Shown: positions 1-6,903, counted from the first letter of the stretch. The stretch: DNA of 12,575 nucleotides from Pseudomonadota bacterium (GCA_023438785.1 JAEXQJ010000018.1:1-12575), one strand, 5' to 3'. Program-made: numbers and translations. The notes: generated by a model not told the origin, from the letters alone.

Positions 1-2
1 CG

Positions 3-518
3 TTCGAAGCCCTCGAACCGGATGCCATGCAGCGGCCGCCTCGTCATCCTGGCACGCCGATCATGGGTCGCTTCGTCGTGGGGCGGACGATTCTGGTTGC
101 CGTGTTCATGTGCGCTGGCGCAGTCGCGATGTTCTTGTGGGAGTACTGGAGGGGAGCGCCGCGCTACGGACACGAGATTGCGCTGCGAGAGGCGCAGACC
201 ATGGCGGTGACCACGGTGGTCTTCTTCCAGATCTACTACTTGCTCGATTGCCGGCGACTCACGGCGCCCATCTTCCGCGTGGGCCTCTTCTCGAATCCCA
301 CGATCTATGTGGGCGTGGGGACGCTGTTACTGTTGCAGGCAGGCTTCACCTATCTGCCGTTCATGCAGGCGGTTTTCAAGACCGCTCCGCTGCAACCAGG
401 GGCCGTCGGGCGCTCGGCGCTGGTCGCCGCAGTGATCATCCCCGTGATCGGGATCGAAAAGGCCTTGCGGTCTCGTGGGGAAAGAACCGGAAGCCAACCC
501 GCCACGAAGCAGCCATGA
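3..518 (+). CDS. P-type cation-transporting ATPase, C-terminal part (5' truncated by window)
   Basis: The reading frame is open from the window edge, so the gene starts upstream and only the last 171 residues are present. The visible part matches the cation ATPase C-terminal transmembrane domain of P-type ATPases: a cytoplasmic loop of the form EPDAMQRPPRHPGTPI followed by hydrophobic segments (about GRTILVAVFMCAGAVAMFLW, MAVTTVVFFQIYYLLDC, PTIYVGVGTLLLLQAGFTYL, ALVAAVIIPVIGIEKALR). The catalytic DKTGT and hinge regions would lie upstream, so the transported ion cannot be read here. An internal ATG at 27 is not the true start, because homologous sequence continues before it. The stop codon overlaps the next start as ATGA (515-518), indicating translational coupling to the PsiE-like gene. 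Family placement comes from loop and membrane-segment style; a calcium or monovalent cation pump is a guess. Confidence 0.85.
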   Translation, partial: FEALEPDAMQRPPRHPGTPIMGRFVVGRTILVAVFMCAGAVAMFLWEYWRGAPRYGHEIALREAQTMAVTTVVFFQIYYLLDCRRLTAPIFRVGLFSNPTIYVGVGTLLLLQAGFTYLPFMQAVFKTAPLQPGAVGRSALVAAVIIPVIGIEKALRSRGERTGSQPATKQP

Positions 519-979
519 ACCCGCAACGGCGGCACGGTGGGGGTGCCATCGACGCTCTACTCAGACGGTTCGAGCAGATCATCGTGGTCGCGCTAGTCGC
601 GATGATGATGGCGGTGGTAGCGCTGTCCACCATCGAGCTGGGATGGATTCTGCTGCGGGACATCTATTCGCATCCAGTTCTATTCCTGGAGGTGGAAGAG
701 CTCCTCGAGATCTTCGGCTTCTTCCTGCTCATTCTGATCGGGGTCGAGTTGCTCGGAACCATCAAGTCCTACCTGCAGACCAGCGTCGTGCACGTCGAAG
801 TCGTGCTCGACGTCGCGATCATCGCCCTGGCACGCAAGGTGATTGCGCTGGATTTGCAGAAATACTCGGGGCTCAGCCTCCTCAGCCTGGCCGCGTTGAT
901 TGCGGCGCTTGCGGCCGCGGCTCACCTGCAGCGCAGCGCCCGTGGCCGCCGAGGCGGAGGCGCCAGCCCCGAAACCTAG
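515..979 (+). CDS. PsiE-family (phosphate-starvation-inducible E-like) membrane protein
   Basis: This 154-residue protein has four hydrophobic segments (about residues 19-41, 60-80, 92-110 and 115-138) and a short basic tail. Family hallmarks visible are the EVEELLEIFGFFLLILIGVE stretch, the TIKSYL motif, and HVEVVLDVAIIALARKVIAL in the third segment, all typical of the PsiE family. PsiE was named for induction by phosphate starvation in E. coli; its biochemical role is unknown. The start is the ATG that overlaps the ATPase stop codon (ATGA), and no separate promoter space exists, so the two genes are probably cotranscribed and coupled. The pairing suggests a membrane role tied to ion transport, but that is inference. 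No truncation is seen, and the length is normal for the family. Confidence 0.85.
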   Translation: MNPQRRHGGGAIDALLRRFEQIIVVALVAMMMAVVALSTIELGWILLRDIYSHPVLFLEVEELLEIFGFFLLILIGVELLGTIKSYLQTSVVHVEVVLDVAIIALARKVIALDLQKYSGLSLLSLAALIAALAAAAHLQRSARGRRGGGASPET

Positions 980-1050
980 TTTTGCCTCGGGCTTGATCTG
1001 CGGGTCCACCTGGCCGCGGCTCGCCTGCCACCCTGTCATCGCGGCTCTGC

Positions 1051-1079
1051 TTGACTCTGTGGCGATCTGCGTTAGCTAT
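1051..1079 (+). promoter_or_regulatory. Possible sigma-70-type promoter of the lipoprotein gene at 1089
   Basis: A near-consensus -35 box TTGACT (1051-1056) is followed after 17 bases by the weak -10-like hexamer AGCTAT (1074-1079). Transcription would then start about 2-3 bases before the ATG at 1089, giving an almost leaderless mRNA. This fits the lack of any Shine-Dalgarno sequence in front of that gene. The -10 match is poor, so the call is tentative. Confidence 0.35.
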
Positions 1080-1088
1080 CGCGAGCGC

Positions 1089-1670
1089 ATGCAATTCACT
1101 CGGTTGGCTGTCCTTTCATTGGCGCTTTCGCAGGCGGGATGCTCGTGGATCTTCACGCAGGGGCCGCCGCCGGCCGACCGAGAGTCGCCGGTCTATTACG
1201 ATTGCTCGACGAGCTACGCGCCCCCGGTGCTTGACACCATCTGGGGCGGGTTGAACGCGCTGGGCGCGATAAGCGCTCTGGCCTCGAGCGACGAGAAGAC
1301 AAGCCAAAACCGAGGCGCGGTCGTCGGAGTGGGCTTGGCCTGGGTCGTGATCTCGGGGTTGTCCGCCTACTACGGGTACAGCAAGGTGTCAGAGTGCCAC
1401 GAGTTCAAAGACGAGCACCGGGTTCCCGACGAGCATGATTCTCCACGAGGCTACTGGGGGTCCCGGCCCGACGGTCGGCCGACATGGTCACCGCCGCCCC
1501 GAGGAGCCCCACCTGCGCGATTGGCACCGCCGGCCCCCGCAGCCGATCCCGCGTCGCCCACGCCGGCGCCTCTGGCCCCGCCGCCCGAGACAGCGCCTCC
1601 GCAGAAAACGAACGGGGAGCCCGCGTCGGGCCTGCGGCTGGAGGCTGGACGCCTCGCGCTCCGTTTCTGA
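1089..1670 (+). CDS. Predicted lipoprotein with two hydrophobic segments and proline-rich tail, unknown function
   Basis: The 193-residue product starts with MQFTRLAVLSLALSQAGCSW, a signal peptide ending in an imperfect lipobox (S-Q-A-G-C18; Gln at -3 is unusual). The mature part has a YYDCSTSYAPPVLDTIWGGL block, hydrophobic segments near residues 50-65 and 77-95, a Cys at 39 and at 103, and a Pro/Ala-rich region from 134 to 175. I recognise this overall pattern (Cys-containing DC(S/T)S block, VxDTxxxGLxALGA, then SGLSAYYGYSK) as one repeated in myxobacterial genomes, but know no function for it. The ATG at 1089 was chosen over an in-frame upstream ATG at 900 because the signal peptide begins there and the upstream extension overlaps psiE. 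It stands alone, with its own possible promoter. Confidence 0.72.
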   Translation: MQFTRLAVLSLALSQAGCSWIFTQGPPPADRESPVYYDCSTSYAPPVLDTIWGGLNALGAISALASSDEKTSQNRGAVVGVGLAWVVISGLSAYYGYSKVSECHEFKDEHRVPDEHDSPRGYWGSRPDGRPTWSPPPRGAPPARLAPPAPAADPASPTPAPLAPPPETAPPQKTNGEPASGLRLEAGRLALRF

Positions 1671-1679
1671 CCGATGGAT

Positions 1680-1697
1680 CGGTGCTCCTGAGCACCG
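1680..1697. terminator. Hairpin between convergent genes, possible bidirectional terminator
   Basis: The inverted repeat CGGTGCTC-CT-GAGCACCG is perfect over 8 bp (realistically 7 bp with a 4-base loop). It starts 10 bases after the stop of the lipoprotein gene ending at 1670 and lies beyond the 3' end of the minus-strand operon ending at 1833. There is no T-run on either side, so it would be a stem-only terminator or a processing/stability hairpin. The rest of 1671-1832 shows no other feature. Confidence 0.4.
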
Positions 1698-1832
1698 TCC
1701 AAATCGTGTCGAGAGAGCTGGTCGGCCGGAGGGATCCGGTCAGCACGCTCGAGGCTCCACGGGATCTTGGCGGTGGGCTCGCGGCTGAACCGCAAGCCCG
1801 TGTCGCGCAGGACGCTCGAGGTAGAGGAACGA

Positions 1833-2651
1833 TCAGGGAGCCGCGGAGAGAACGCATGCACCATCAGTGCAGGATAGGAGCCCCTCAAGTGGGCAGTCCT
1901 GGTCGGCCCCACACGACACCGCGCAGATGGTGCTGCCCAGGTCATTGAGGACCGGGGTCAGACCTGCCTGGCAGACCCCTTGCTTGGGCGGCATGTGCAG
2001 AGCGCCCTCCTCCAGACCGGACACGTGCAACAGATTCGGGTAGCGGCACGTAACGCCTCCGTCGGCGGTGAGCGCGACGGTCTCCACGGCTGTCCCCCAC
2101 GGGCAGTCGCTGGTGCAAGAACGCGTCAGTAGACCTGTGGACCGGACCTCATCAACGCCGGTGCCGGTCACGACGAACGAAAAATCCTGGAGGCAAGCGC
2201 CGCAGGCGTTCGCGGATGCGAAGTCCCATTCGACTTTCACGTCCAGGGTGCCGTCACCGCGCAATTCGAGCGTGGGTCGCCAAAGCCCTCCTTGCCCACG
2301 GGGAAAACCACACGATGCCTCGGCGTTGATGAAATCAAGGCGCAGACGTCCAGGCTCGGAGCGCTGCCAGGCCACGCATTGAAGGCCGGCGTAGTCGGGA
2401 CTATTCCTTCCCGTGAAGAGAGGTGGCGCTGGTTCTGCGGCCGCGGCATTGCAGGCGCCGAACTGGAAGTCCGACAACGCGAATGCCTCTGGCTGCGCTG
2501 AACCGTCCGGTTCCGAAGCCGCATCAGCGTCGCCCGCCTCCTGCGCGACTGCCGCATCGGCGTCAGTGACGCCTGCCAGAACTGATCCTCGTTGGCAGCC
2601 GGCGGCCACGAGCACCATCACACCCAGATGAAGAGCCAGTGTCTTGTTCAT
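1833..2651 (-). CDS. Cysteine-rich predicted lipoprotein, last gene of the sigma-factor cluster
   Basis: The 272-residue product begins with MNKTLALHLGVMVLVAAGC, a clear signal peptide with lipobox V-A-A-G-C19. An Asp/Ala/Glu-rich linker (about residues 29-55) is followed by a Cys-rich domain with many likely disulfides, including the CGACLQDF and CTSDC pairs, and a compact Cys cluster near the C-terminus (CAVSCGADQDC, then SC and AC). This small Cys-rich end resembles modules common in secreted myxobacterial proteins. I recognise no enzyme motif; a surface-exposed binding or structural role is inference. The start has a purine-rich GAGAGAG stretch just upstream. It follows the beta-barrel gene after 33 nt on the same strand, so it is probably cotranscribed with the ECF sigma factor, anti-sigma candidate and barrel. 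Confidence 0.75.
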   Translation of the reverse strand: MNKTLALHLGVMVLVAAGCQRGSVLAGVTDADAAVAQEAGDADAASEPDGSAQPEAFALSDFQFGACNAAAAEPAPPLFTGRNSPDYAGLQCVAWQRSEPGRLRLDFINAEASCGFPRGQGGLWRPTLELRGDGTLDVKVEWDFASANACGACLQDFSFVVTGTGVDEVRSTGLLTRSCTSDCPWGTAVETVALTADGGVTCRYPNLLHVSGLEEGALHMPPKQGVCQAGLTPVLNDLGSTICAVSCGADQDCPLEGLLSCTDGACVLSAAP

Positions 2652-2684
2652 ATCTCTCTCGTTCCGCCGCGCGCCTGAACCTTA

Positions 2685-3551
2685 CTAAAACGCGGCGAAG
2701 CTGAAGCCGACGGCGAGCTGTCCGTCCCATCGGGGCAAGGTGCGCGCGACGGACGCGGACGAATTGCTCTCGTCGTTGCGCACGTCCTGCTTGAAAGGCC
2801 ACCAGCGTGCAGCCAGCTCGATCCAGACGCGGTGGTCGTCCCAGGTGCGTTGTGCGCGCAATTGAGCTCGCGCTCCCCAGCAGGCCATCGTGTCCGTCTT
2901 GTTGTGGTCGTAGCCGCGCCCTTGCACGCGCAGATAGCCCACCACCGCTCCCCATCCTGGCTCCCAACTCCACGCGCCTTGCCCGAGCGGCCAACGCAGC
3001 GTGAGCTCGGCGCTGGGCCGCCACACGTGCGCGGTGCCTTGGCCTACGGGCGTGTCGCGCGCCAACGGCAACGCCAGAGTCAGGCCGAGGTTCACACCGC
3101 TCGGAGCGCCAAGCTGCACATCGCCCAGCGCTCCCGCATTGGCGCCCACATCATCAACGAGCCCGAAGGCGCCCAACCCCAGCCACAGGCGATGGGATGT
3201 CGGGGCTGGACGCGGCGTGGGCGAGGGCTCGGGCGCATTGGGTGGCTGCGCGGGCAGGGCGTCCAGCCACGACGCCGCGACCAGAGCCGCTGCACGCGCG
3301 CGGACGGCGCAGTCTCCCTCGGCGTGCAGGTCGCGGCTGCGCAGGGGCTCGCCCTCACTGGCTAACTCGACGGTCAATCCGTGCCCCGTCGAGCGGATGC
3401 GCACCTCAGCCGTGGGGCCGGGGGCCAGGTCCGCCAGCTCGAATTGCACCGCCGCCGCCGACGGGCAATCCGTATCACTCACGACCGAGGGCGCTGCCCG
3501 CGCGGGCAACGCCATCCCGATCGTGGCCCACAAAAGGATCAGCCGTTTCAT
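2685..3551 (-). CDS. Predicted outer-membrane beta-barrel protein with N-terminal periplasmic domain
   Basis: The 288-residue product starts with a Sec signal peptide MKRLILLWATIGMALPARAA with an A-R-A cleavage site near residue 20. A small domain (about 25-100) carries two cysteines (29 and 81), likely a disulfide. A Pro-rich linker (about 101-119) leads to a C-terminal half with alternating hydrophobic/polar strands rich in Trp, Tyr and Gly, ending in Phe (VGFSFAAF), as expected for an outer-membrane barrel recognised by BAM. The ATG at 3551 overlaps the stop of the upstream gene (ATGA) and fits the signal peptide; an in-frame GTG at 3698 would add an improbable 49-residue extension inside the neighbour. 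Its place directly after a sigma/anti-sigma-like pair suggests it is the envelope partner or main target of that regulon. Function not recognised. Confidence 0.72.
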   Translation of the reverse strand: MKRLILLWATIGMALPARAAPSVVSDTDCPSAAAVQFELADLAPGPTAEVRIRSTGHGLTVELASEGEPLRSRDLHAEGDCAVRARAAALVAASWLDALPAQPPNAPEPSPTPRPAPTSHRLWLGLGAFGLVDDVGANAGALGDVQLGAPSGVNLGLTLALPLARDTPVGQGTAHVWRPSAELTLRWPLGQGAWSWEPGWGAVVGYLRVQGRGYDHNKTDTMACWGARAQLRAQRTWDDHRVWIELAARWWPFKQDVRNDESNSSASVARTLPRWDGQLAVGFSFAAF

Positions 3552-4663
3552 GGCGTGGACAGCAGCCGCCTCGCCTCCGTCGCGTGGTCCCCAGCGGGAT
3601 AGAGCTCCAGGTAGCGACGCAGGTCTTCGTGCGCGCTCGCCTGATCCTTCAAGCGCAAGCCGGTCACCGCCCGTCCCCACAGGGCCCGCTCTCGCCACGC
3701 CGGTTGGCCGGAGGCCTGAGACAGGGCGTGCTCGAAGTCGTCGCGAGCCTCGGCCCAGCGTCGGGCACGGGCTCGCAGCTCACCCCGAACCACGCGGCGC
3801 TCGGCCCCGCGCGGGAGCTCATCGAGGGCCATGCCATCCAGGCGGGCCAGCGCCTGCTCATCGCGCCCGAGAGTGAGCAGCGCCTCGACCTCCAGATTGC
3901 CGCGTTCGAGGGCCAGGCTGCCACCGGGGTGCGAACGAGCCAGGTCGCCCAGGATGGTCAGGGCGCCCTCCGCATCGTGATCATGACGCAGCCGACGCAG
4001 AGCCCGCCCGAGGGCCATGTGCTCGTCCGACTCCACCGACTTCGAGAGCACGACAGGCGTCGGAGCGACCTTGGGAGACGGAGCCGGTTCTGCGCGCGAG
4101 GGAAACGGCGGCACGGATGCCGCGAAGGCCGCCGGTGTCAGAGTGGACGGCGCCGGCGAGACCGGCTCCGCGGCGGTTGGCCAAGCTCGGTCAATCGGCG
4201 CGCGTGCGAGGGCTCGTCCAGGGACACGAGTCGGCACAGGCAAAGAGGTTGGCTTCACGGCGGTCAGAGGACGAGGGGACGATTCGCTTGGCGATGGCGA
4301 AACGATCGCGGCCTCCGGCGCGAGCACAGGTACGTTCTTCACGGTCGTCGGCCGCTTCGGACGCGCGCCGAATTCCGCGTTCGCCGTCGGGGATGCAGGG
4401 GCCGGGCGGCGCGAGGTCGGAATCCAGGGGATGATGCCGTAGCGGACAGCGGCCGAGAGCGCGCCGGCGCCCATGAGCACGAAGGCTGCCGCCGCCACCA
4501 CGCGAGAGAGACGCAGGATGCGTGGCGCGCCCGTCGATCGGCGCAAAGTGCCGCGGATGCACGCCTTGACCCGCGCGCGTTCCCCGGCACTGAGCTCGCC
4601 GAGCGGCTGGGCCGCCCGCAGCAGAGGGGCCATTTCGCCCAACTCATCGCCACGCTTCTTCAT
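3548..4663 (-). CDS. Single-pass membrane protein with C-terminal TPR-like repeats, candidate anti-sigma factor
   Basis: This 371-residue protein has three parts. An N-terminal cytoplasmic segment (1-50) with helical, charged sequence (MAPLLRAAQPLGELSAGERA...) could bind the sigma factor. One transmembrane helix follows at about 53-74 (RVVAAAAFVLMGAGALSAAV). A long Pro/Ala/Ser-rich linker (about 80-205) leads to a helical repeat region (about 213-370) with TPR-like periodicity, including RRWAEARDDFEHAL and DQASAHEDLRRYLELYP. No zinc-binding H-x3-C-x2-C anti-sigma motif is visible; the only N-terminal Cys is C35. A good Shine-Dalgarno (AGGAG) lies 6 nt before the ATG, which overlaps the sigma stop codon (ATGA). 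This transmembrane/TPR architecture beside an ECF sigma gene is a common myxobacterial pattern, and the overlap favours a sigma/anti-sigma pair. It might instead be a FecR-like or periplasmic assembly protein. Confidence 0.75.
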   Translation of the reverse strand: MKKRGDELGEMAPLLRAAQPLGELSAGERARVKACIRGTLRRSTGAPRILRLSRVVAAAAFVLMGAGALSAAVRYGIIPWIPTSRRPAPASPTANAEFGARPKRPTTVKNVPVLAPEAAIVSPSPSESSPRPLTAVKPTSLPVPTRVPGRALARAPIDRAWPTAAEPVSPAPSTLTPAAFAASVPPFPSRAEPAPSPKVAPTPVVLSKSVESDEHMALGRALRRLRHDHDAEGALTILGDLARSHPGGSLALERGNLEVEALLTLGRDEQALARLDGMALDELPRGAERRVVRGELRARARRWAEARDDFEHALSQASGQPAWRERALWGRAVTGLRLKDQASAHEDLRRYLELYPAGDHATEARRLLSTP

Positions 4664-5232
4664 GGTTCTCTCCTGTGGCTGGCCAATTGCTCGAGCAGCA
4701 GGGCGCGACCACGGTGAACGCGGACCCAGACCGCGTTGGCCCGCAAGCCCAACAGGGCCGCTACCTCTTCAGCGGACCGGCCATCGATGTCGTAGAGGAT
4801 GAGCACGGTGCGGTACTTCTCCGGGAGACGATCCAGGGCCGCGTAGAGACGGGCGTGCTGCTGACGGCGTTCCAGTTCTTCCAGCGGGGTGGGGCTGGCG
4901 GGCTGCAGAGTCGCGCGGTCATCCCGGTAACGCCGGTAAAAGAAGCCCACCAGGCGGTCACGCGCCCGCCGCTTGCGAACCACGTTCTCGGCGATGCGAA
5001 ACAGCCAGGTGGATAGCTTGGCCTCGCCGCGGAACTCGTGCCGCCGCCGGACGGCCACGACGAATACGTCATGAACCAGGTCCTCCACGTCAACGCTGGG
5101 CCCGCCCAGCCGGCGCACCCAGCGCTCGACCAGGGGCTCATAGGATTCGTACAGGCGCTCGAAGGCCTCCAGCAGGTTCGCCTGGTTCCAGAGGACCCCG
5201 TCGTCCGTTCCATCTTTCAAGGGTGCGGCCAT
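4660..5232 (-). CDS. ECF-family RNA polymerase sigma factor
   Basis: The 190-residue product has both ECF domains. Region 2 spans about 24-90, with DVEDLVHDVFVVA at 48-60 and STWLFRIAENVVRKRRA at 74-90 (promoter melting and -10 contacts). Region 4 spans about 128-183, with LDRLPEKYRTVLILYDIDG followed by the helix-turn-helix EEVAALLGLRANAVWVRVHR that contacts the -35. The linker holds an aromatic/basic stretch RLVGFFYRRYRDD. The ATG at 5232 was chosen because a GAGG Shine-Dalgarno sits 5 nt upstream; an in-frame GTG at 5262 would add 10 residues but has only an AAGG two bases upstream. The stop overlaps the next gene's start as ATGA. It probably drives its own operon of membrane/TPR protein, barrel and lipoprotein. 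The specific ECF group cannot be assigned by eye. Confidence 0.92.
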   Translation of the reverse strand: MAAPLKDGTDDGVLWNQANLLEAFERLYESYEPLVERWVRRLGGPSVDVEDLVHDVFVVAVRRRHEFRGEAKLSTWLFRIAENVVRKRRARDRLVGFFYRRYRDDRATLQPASPTPLEELERRQQHARLYAALDRLPEKYRTVLILYDIDGRSAEEVAALLGLRANAVWVRVHRGRALLLEQLASHRREP

Positions 5233-5235
5233 CAA

Positions 5236-5258
5236 CGCCTCGCTTGTTCCGCGAGGCG
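5236..5258 (-). promoter_or_regulatory. Perfect hairpin sequestering the sigma-factor ribosome-binding site
   Basis: On the minus strand, CGCCTCGC-GGAACAA-GCGAGGCG forms a perfect, all-GC-rich 8-bp stem with a 7-nt loop. The 3' arm contains the GAGG Shine-Dalgarno, 5 nt before the ATG at 5232. Folded mRNA would hide the ribosome-binding site, so translation could depend on temperature, a protein, or ribosome entry from the GTG at 5260-5262 that lies just 5' of the stem. A structural element is directly visible; a regulatory role is inferred. Confidence 0.6.
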
Positions 5259-5262
5259 CCAC

Positions 5263-5373
5263 AACCTTACAGGGAATCGACCTGCACGCCGCACTTCAGG
5301 GCGAGCAGGACGGCCGCGCCAGGCGATCTCGTTGCCCCTTCGCCATTGGCGCGGTGGCAGGGCGTGGGGCGGA
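5263..5373 (-). other. Upstream region of the sigma-factor operon
   Basis: This 111-bp gap between the WD40 relic and the sigma gene must hold the operon promoter if transcription does not come from argD. A GGCAAC element (5331-5336, minus strand) followed 18 nt later by CGTC vaguely resembles an ECF-type promoter, but the spacing and -35 are off, so no promoter is called. No coding signal is seen. Confidence 0.3.
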
Positions 5374-5675
5374 TCAAGGTTGGCGCAGGTGGGGGAGGTC
5401 GTCGGCGAGCCAGATGGTGCGCAGGGGATTCTGATCCTCGGGATCGACGTAGGTCAGGATGCGGCTGCCATCCCCGCCCGCGCGCCAGCGGCCAGCCGGA
5501 TCGAGCGAGAACCAGTCCGCGCCGGAGCCGAAGAGTATGGCGAGCAAGGCGCTCGTGCTGGCGTCCCAGAGGCGCGCGGTGTTGTCGTAGGACGCGGTGG
5601 CGACGAGCTTGAAGGCTCCGTCAGTTGAGTAGTCGTCGCTGGCTCGTGATCCCCATCGGTCCGCCATTTTTGCAA
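5374..5675 (-). pseudogene. WD40-repeat protein remnant, frameshifted C-terminal end
   Basis: A 97-codon open stretch from 5667 to 5374 contains a WD40 unit, DGAFKLVATASYDNTARLWD, followed by a natural-looking WD40 protein end (ADWFSLDPAGRWRAGGDGSR ... WLADDLPHLRQP, then stop). Just upstream, in a different frame, 5675-5640 encodes LQKWRTDGDHEP, which matches the end of the preceding blade (compare W-R-A-D-G-x-G-E-P in such proteins). The two pieces meet at about 5640 with a frame change and with part of the blade missing. No start codon with a ribosome-binding site, and no other blades, are present. The simplest reading is the decayed tail of a multi-blade WD40 protein, of the type often fused to kinases in myxobacteria. 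It lies downstream of the argD terminator hairpin, so expression is unlikely. Confidence 0.7.
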
Positions 5676-5706
5676 GCTGTCGCCTTGGTCCCCCGCTGGC
5701 GCGAAT

Positions 5707-5736
5707 GCGGGCCAGCCGAAGCGGTGGCTGGCCCGC
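5707..5736 (-). terminator. Strong terminator hairpin of argD
   Basis: A perfect 11-bp inverted repeat, GCGGGCCAGCC and GGCTGGCCCGC with an 8-nt loop, begins 6 nt beyond the argD stop codon. It is very GC-rich, with no U-tract on the minus-strand transcript, as often seen in high-GC genomes. Its place immediately after argD makes termination the most likely role, separating argD from the WD40 relic and the sigma operon downstream. Confidence 0.65.
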
Positions 5737-5742
5737 CTCGAC

Positions 5743-6903
5743 CTACAACGTCTCGCGCAGGACCGCGCCGAGGATCTCCGCCATGCGGGTGATTTCACCC
5801 CGAAGCACAGTCAGCGCCGGCATGAAACGCAACACACTGGACGAGGGCGCGTTGACGAGCAGACCGCGCGCCCGACACGCGCTCACCACCGCGGGCGCCA
5901 CTGGCTGGGGCAAGACCAGGGCCTGCAGAAGGCCGCGGCCACGCACCTCGGGACAGCCGAGCTGGTCGGCCAGATCCTCCAGGTGTTGGTGCAGCTCGGT
6001 GGCGCGTCGATTGACCCGGGCCAAGAAGCCGGGCGCCGTGATCGCGCGCAGTACGGCCAGCCCCACGGCGGTCATGAGCGGGGTGCCGCAGTAGGTGCCG
6101 CCTTGCTCGCCGGGGGCAAAGCAACTGGCGGTCTCACTGGCCAGCAACGCCGCCAGGGGAACGCCTCCACCCAGGCCCTTGGCCAGGGTCAGTACGTCGG
6201 GGCGCGCTCCCTCGTGCTCCCAGGCGAAGATCGTCCCGGTTCGTCCCATCCCGGTTTGCACCTCGTCGAGCATGAGCAGGATGCCGCGCTCGGCGGTGAG
6301 GTCACGCAGGGCCCGCAGGTAACCCGCGGGCGGCATCACGACGCCTGCTTCCCCCTGGATGGGTTCCACGAAGACCGCGGCGGTTTCAGCGTCGATGGCC
6401 CGCGCCACCGCCGCCGCGTCGCCGTAGGGCACCTTCACGAACCCGGGCAACATGGGCGCGAACATGTTCTCCCAGCCGGCCTTTCCCGACGCGGCCGTCA
6501 TGGCCAAGGTGCGGCCGTGAAAGCTGCCCGCCGTGGTGATCACCTTGTGCGCCCCGTGCCGGTGCAGCCGTCCCCACTTGCGCGCCAGCTTCACCGCGCC
6601 CTCGTTGGCCTCGGCGCCCGTCGAGCAGAAGAAGACCTGGTCCAGGCCACTGGCTTGGGCCAGGGCGAGCGCGAGTTCCAGTTGGGGCCGATTGAGGAAA
6701 CCCGGGCTGGGGTTGATGAGCGCGCGGGCCTGCTGCCCCAACGCCCGCCGGATGACGGCCGGACTGTGGCCCAGGCCGTTCACCGCCCAGCCCTGCACGA
6801 AATCCAGATAGCGCGTGCCATCTTCGTCCCACAGCCACGAACCCGCACCGCGCACCATGGGCACGGCCGGGCGTTGATCCTGAAGCATCAGTACCTGATT
6901 CAC
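5743..6903 (-). CDS. argD: Class III PLP aminotransferase, acetylornithine aminotransferase (ArgD) type
   Basis: The 386-residue product has the full class III aminotransferase layout: the substrate loop RYLDFVQGWAVNGLGHSPAV (31-50), the phosphate-binding CSTGAEANEGAVKLARKW (93-110), SFHGRTLAMTAASGK (127-141), PIQGEAGVV (181-189), the LDEVQTGMGRTG motif whose Asp213 contacts the PLP pyridine nitrogen, and AKGLGGG with Schiff-base Lys242. ArgD converts N-acetylglutamate semialdehyde and glutamate to N-acetylornithine and 2-oxoglutarate in arginine synthesis, and often also acts in lysine synthesis. Length is normal. The GTG at 6903 was chosen because AAGGAG lies 9 nt upstream; a GTG at 6939 lacks one. 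It is a single gene with a structured leader and a strong terminator. Other class III aminotransferases (e.g. ornithine or 4-aminobutyrate) are possible, but the motif spacing best fits ArgD. Confidence 0.88.
   Translation of the reverse strand: MNQVLMLQDQRPAVPMVRGAGSWLWDEDGTRYLDFVQGWAVNGLGHSPAVIRRALGQQARALINPSPGFLNRPQLELALALAQASGLDQVFFCSTGAEANEGAVKLARKWGRLHRHGAHKVITTAGSFHGRTLAMTAASGKAGWENMFAPMLPGFVKVPYGDAAAVARAIDAETAAVFVEPIQGEAGVVMPPAGYLRALRDLTAERGILLMLDEVQTGMGRTGTIFAWEHEGARPDVLTLAKGLGGGVPLAALLASETASCFAPGEQGGTYCGTPLMTAVGLAVLRAITAPGFLARVNRRATELHQHLEDLADQLGCPEVRGRGLLQALVLPQPVAPAVVSACRARGLLVNAPSSSVLRFMPALTVLRGEITRMAEILGAVLRETL

Noticed and set aside
1435..1948. Overlapping frames on both strands around the 3' end of the gene at 1089
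   Set aside because: Products are low-complexity Arg/Pro/Gly-rich and overlap better-supported lipoprotein genes.
3197..4717. 506-codon open frame on the plus strand
   Set aside because: It lies opposite the TPR membrane protein and sigma gene, whose domains and overlaps are clear. The plus-strand translation is Arg/Pro/Ala-rich without domains, a normal antisense shadow in GC-rich DNA.
5246..5250. GGAAC on the minus strand as a -35 box of the sigma gene
   Set aside because: It is only 14 bases before the ATG and forms the hairpin loop, leaving no room for a -10 box upstream of the gene.
5309..5336. GGCAAC-N18-CGTC as an ECF promoter for the sigma operon
   Set aside because: The -35 lacks the GGAAC core and the spacing is about one base too long; it is not better than chance in this sequence.
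5345..5362. TGGCGCGGTGGC as a sigma-54 promoter
   Set aside because: The GG and GC elements are not at the required spacing.
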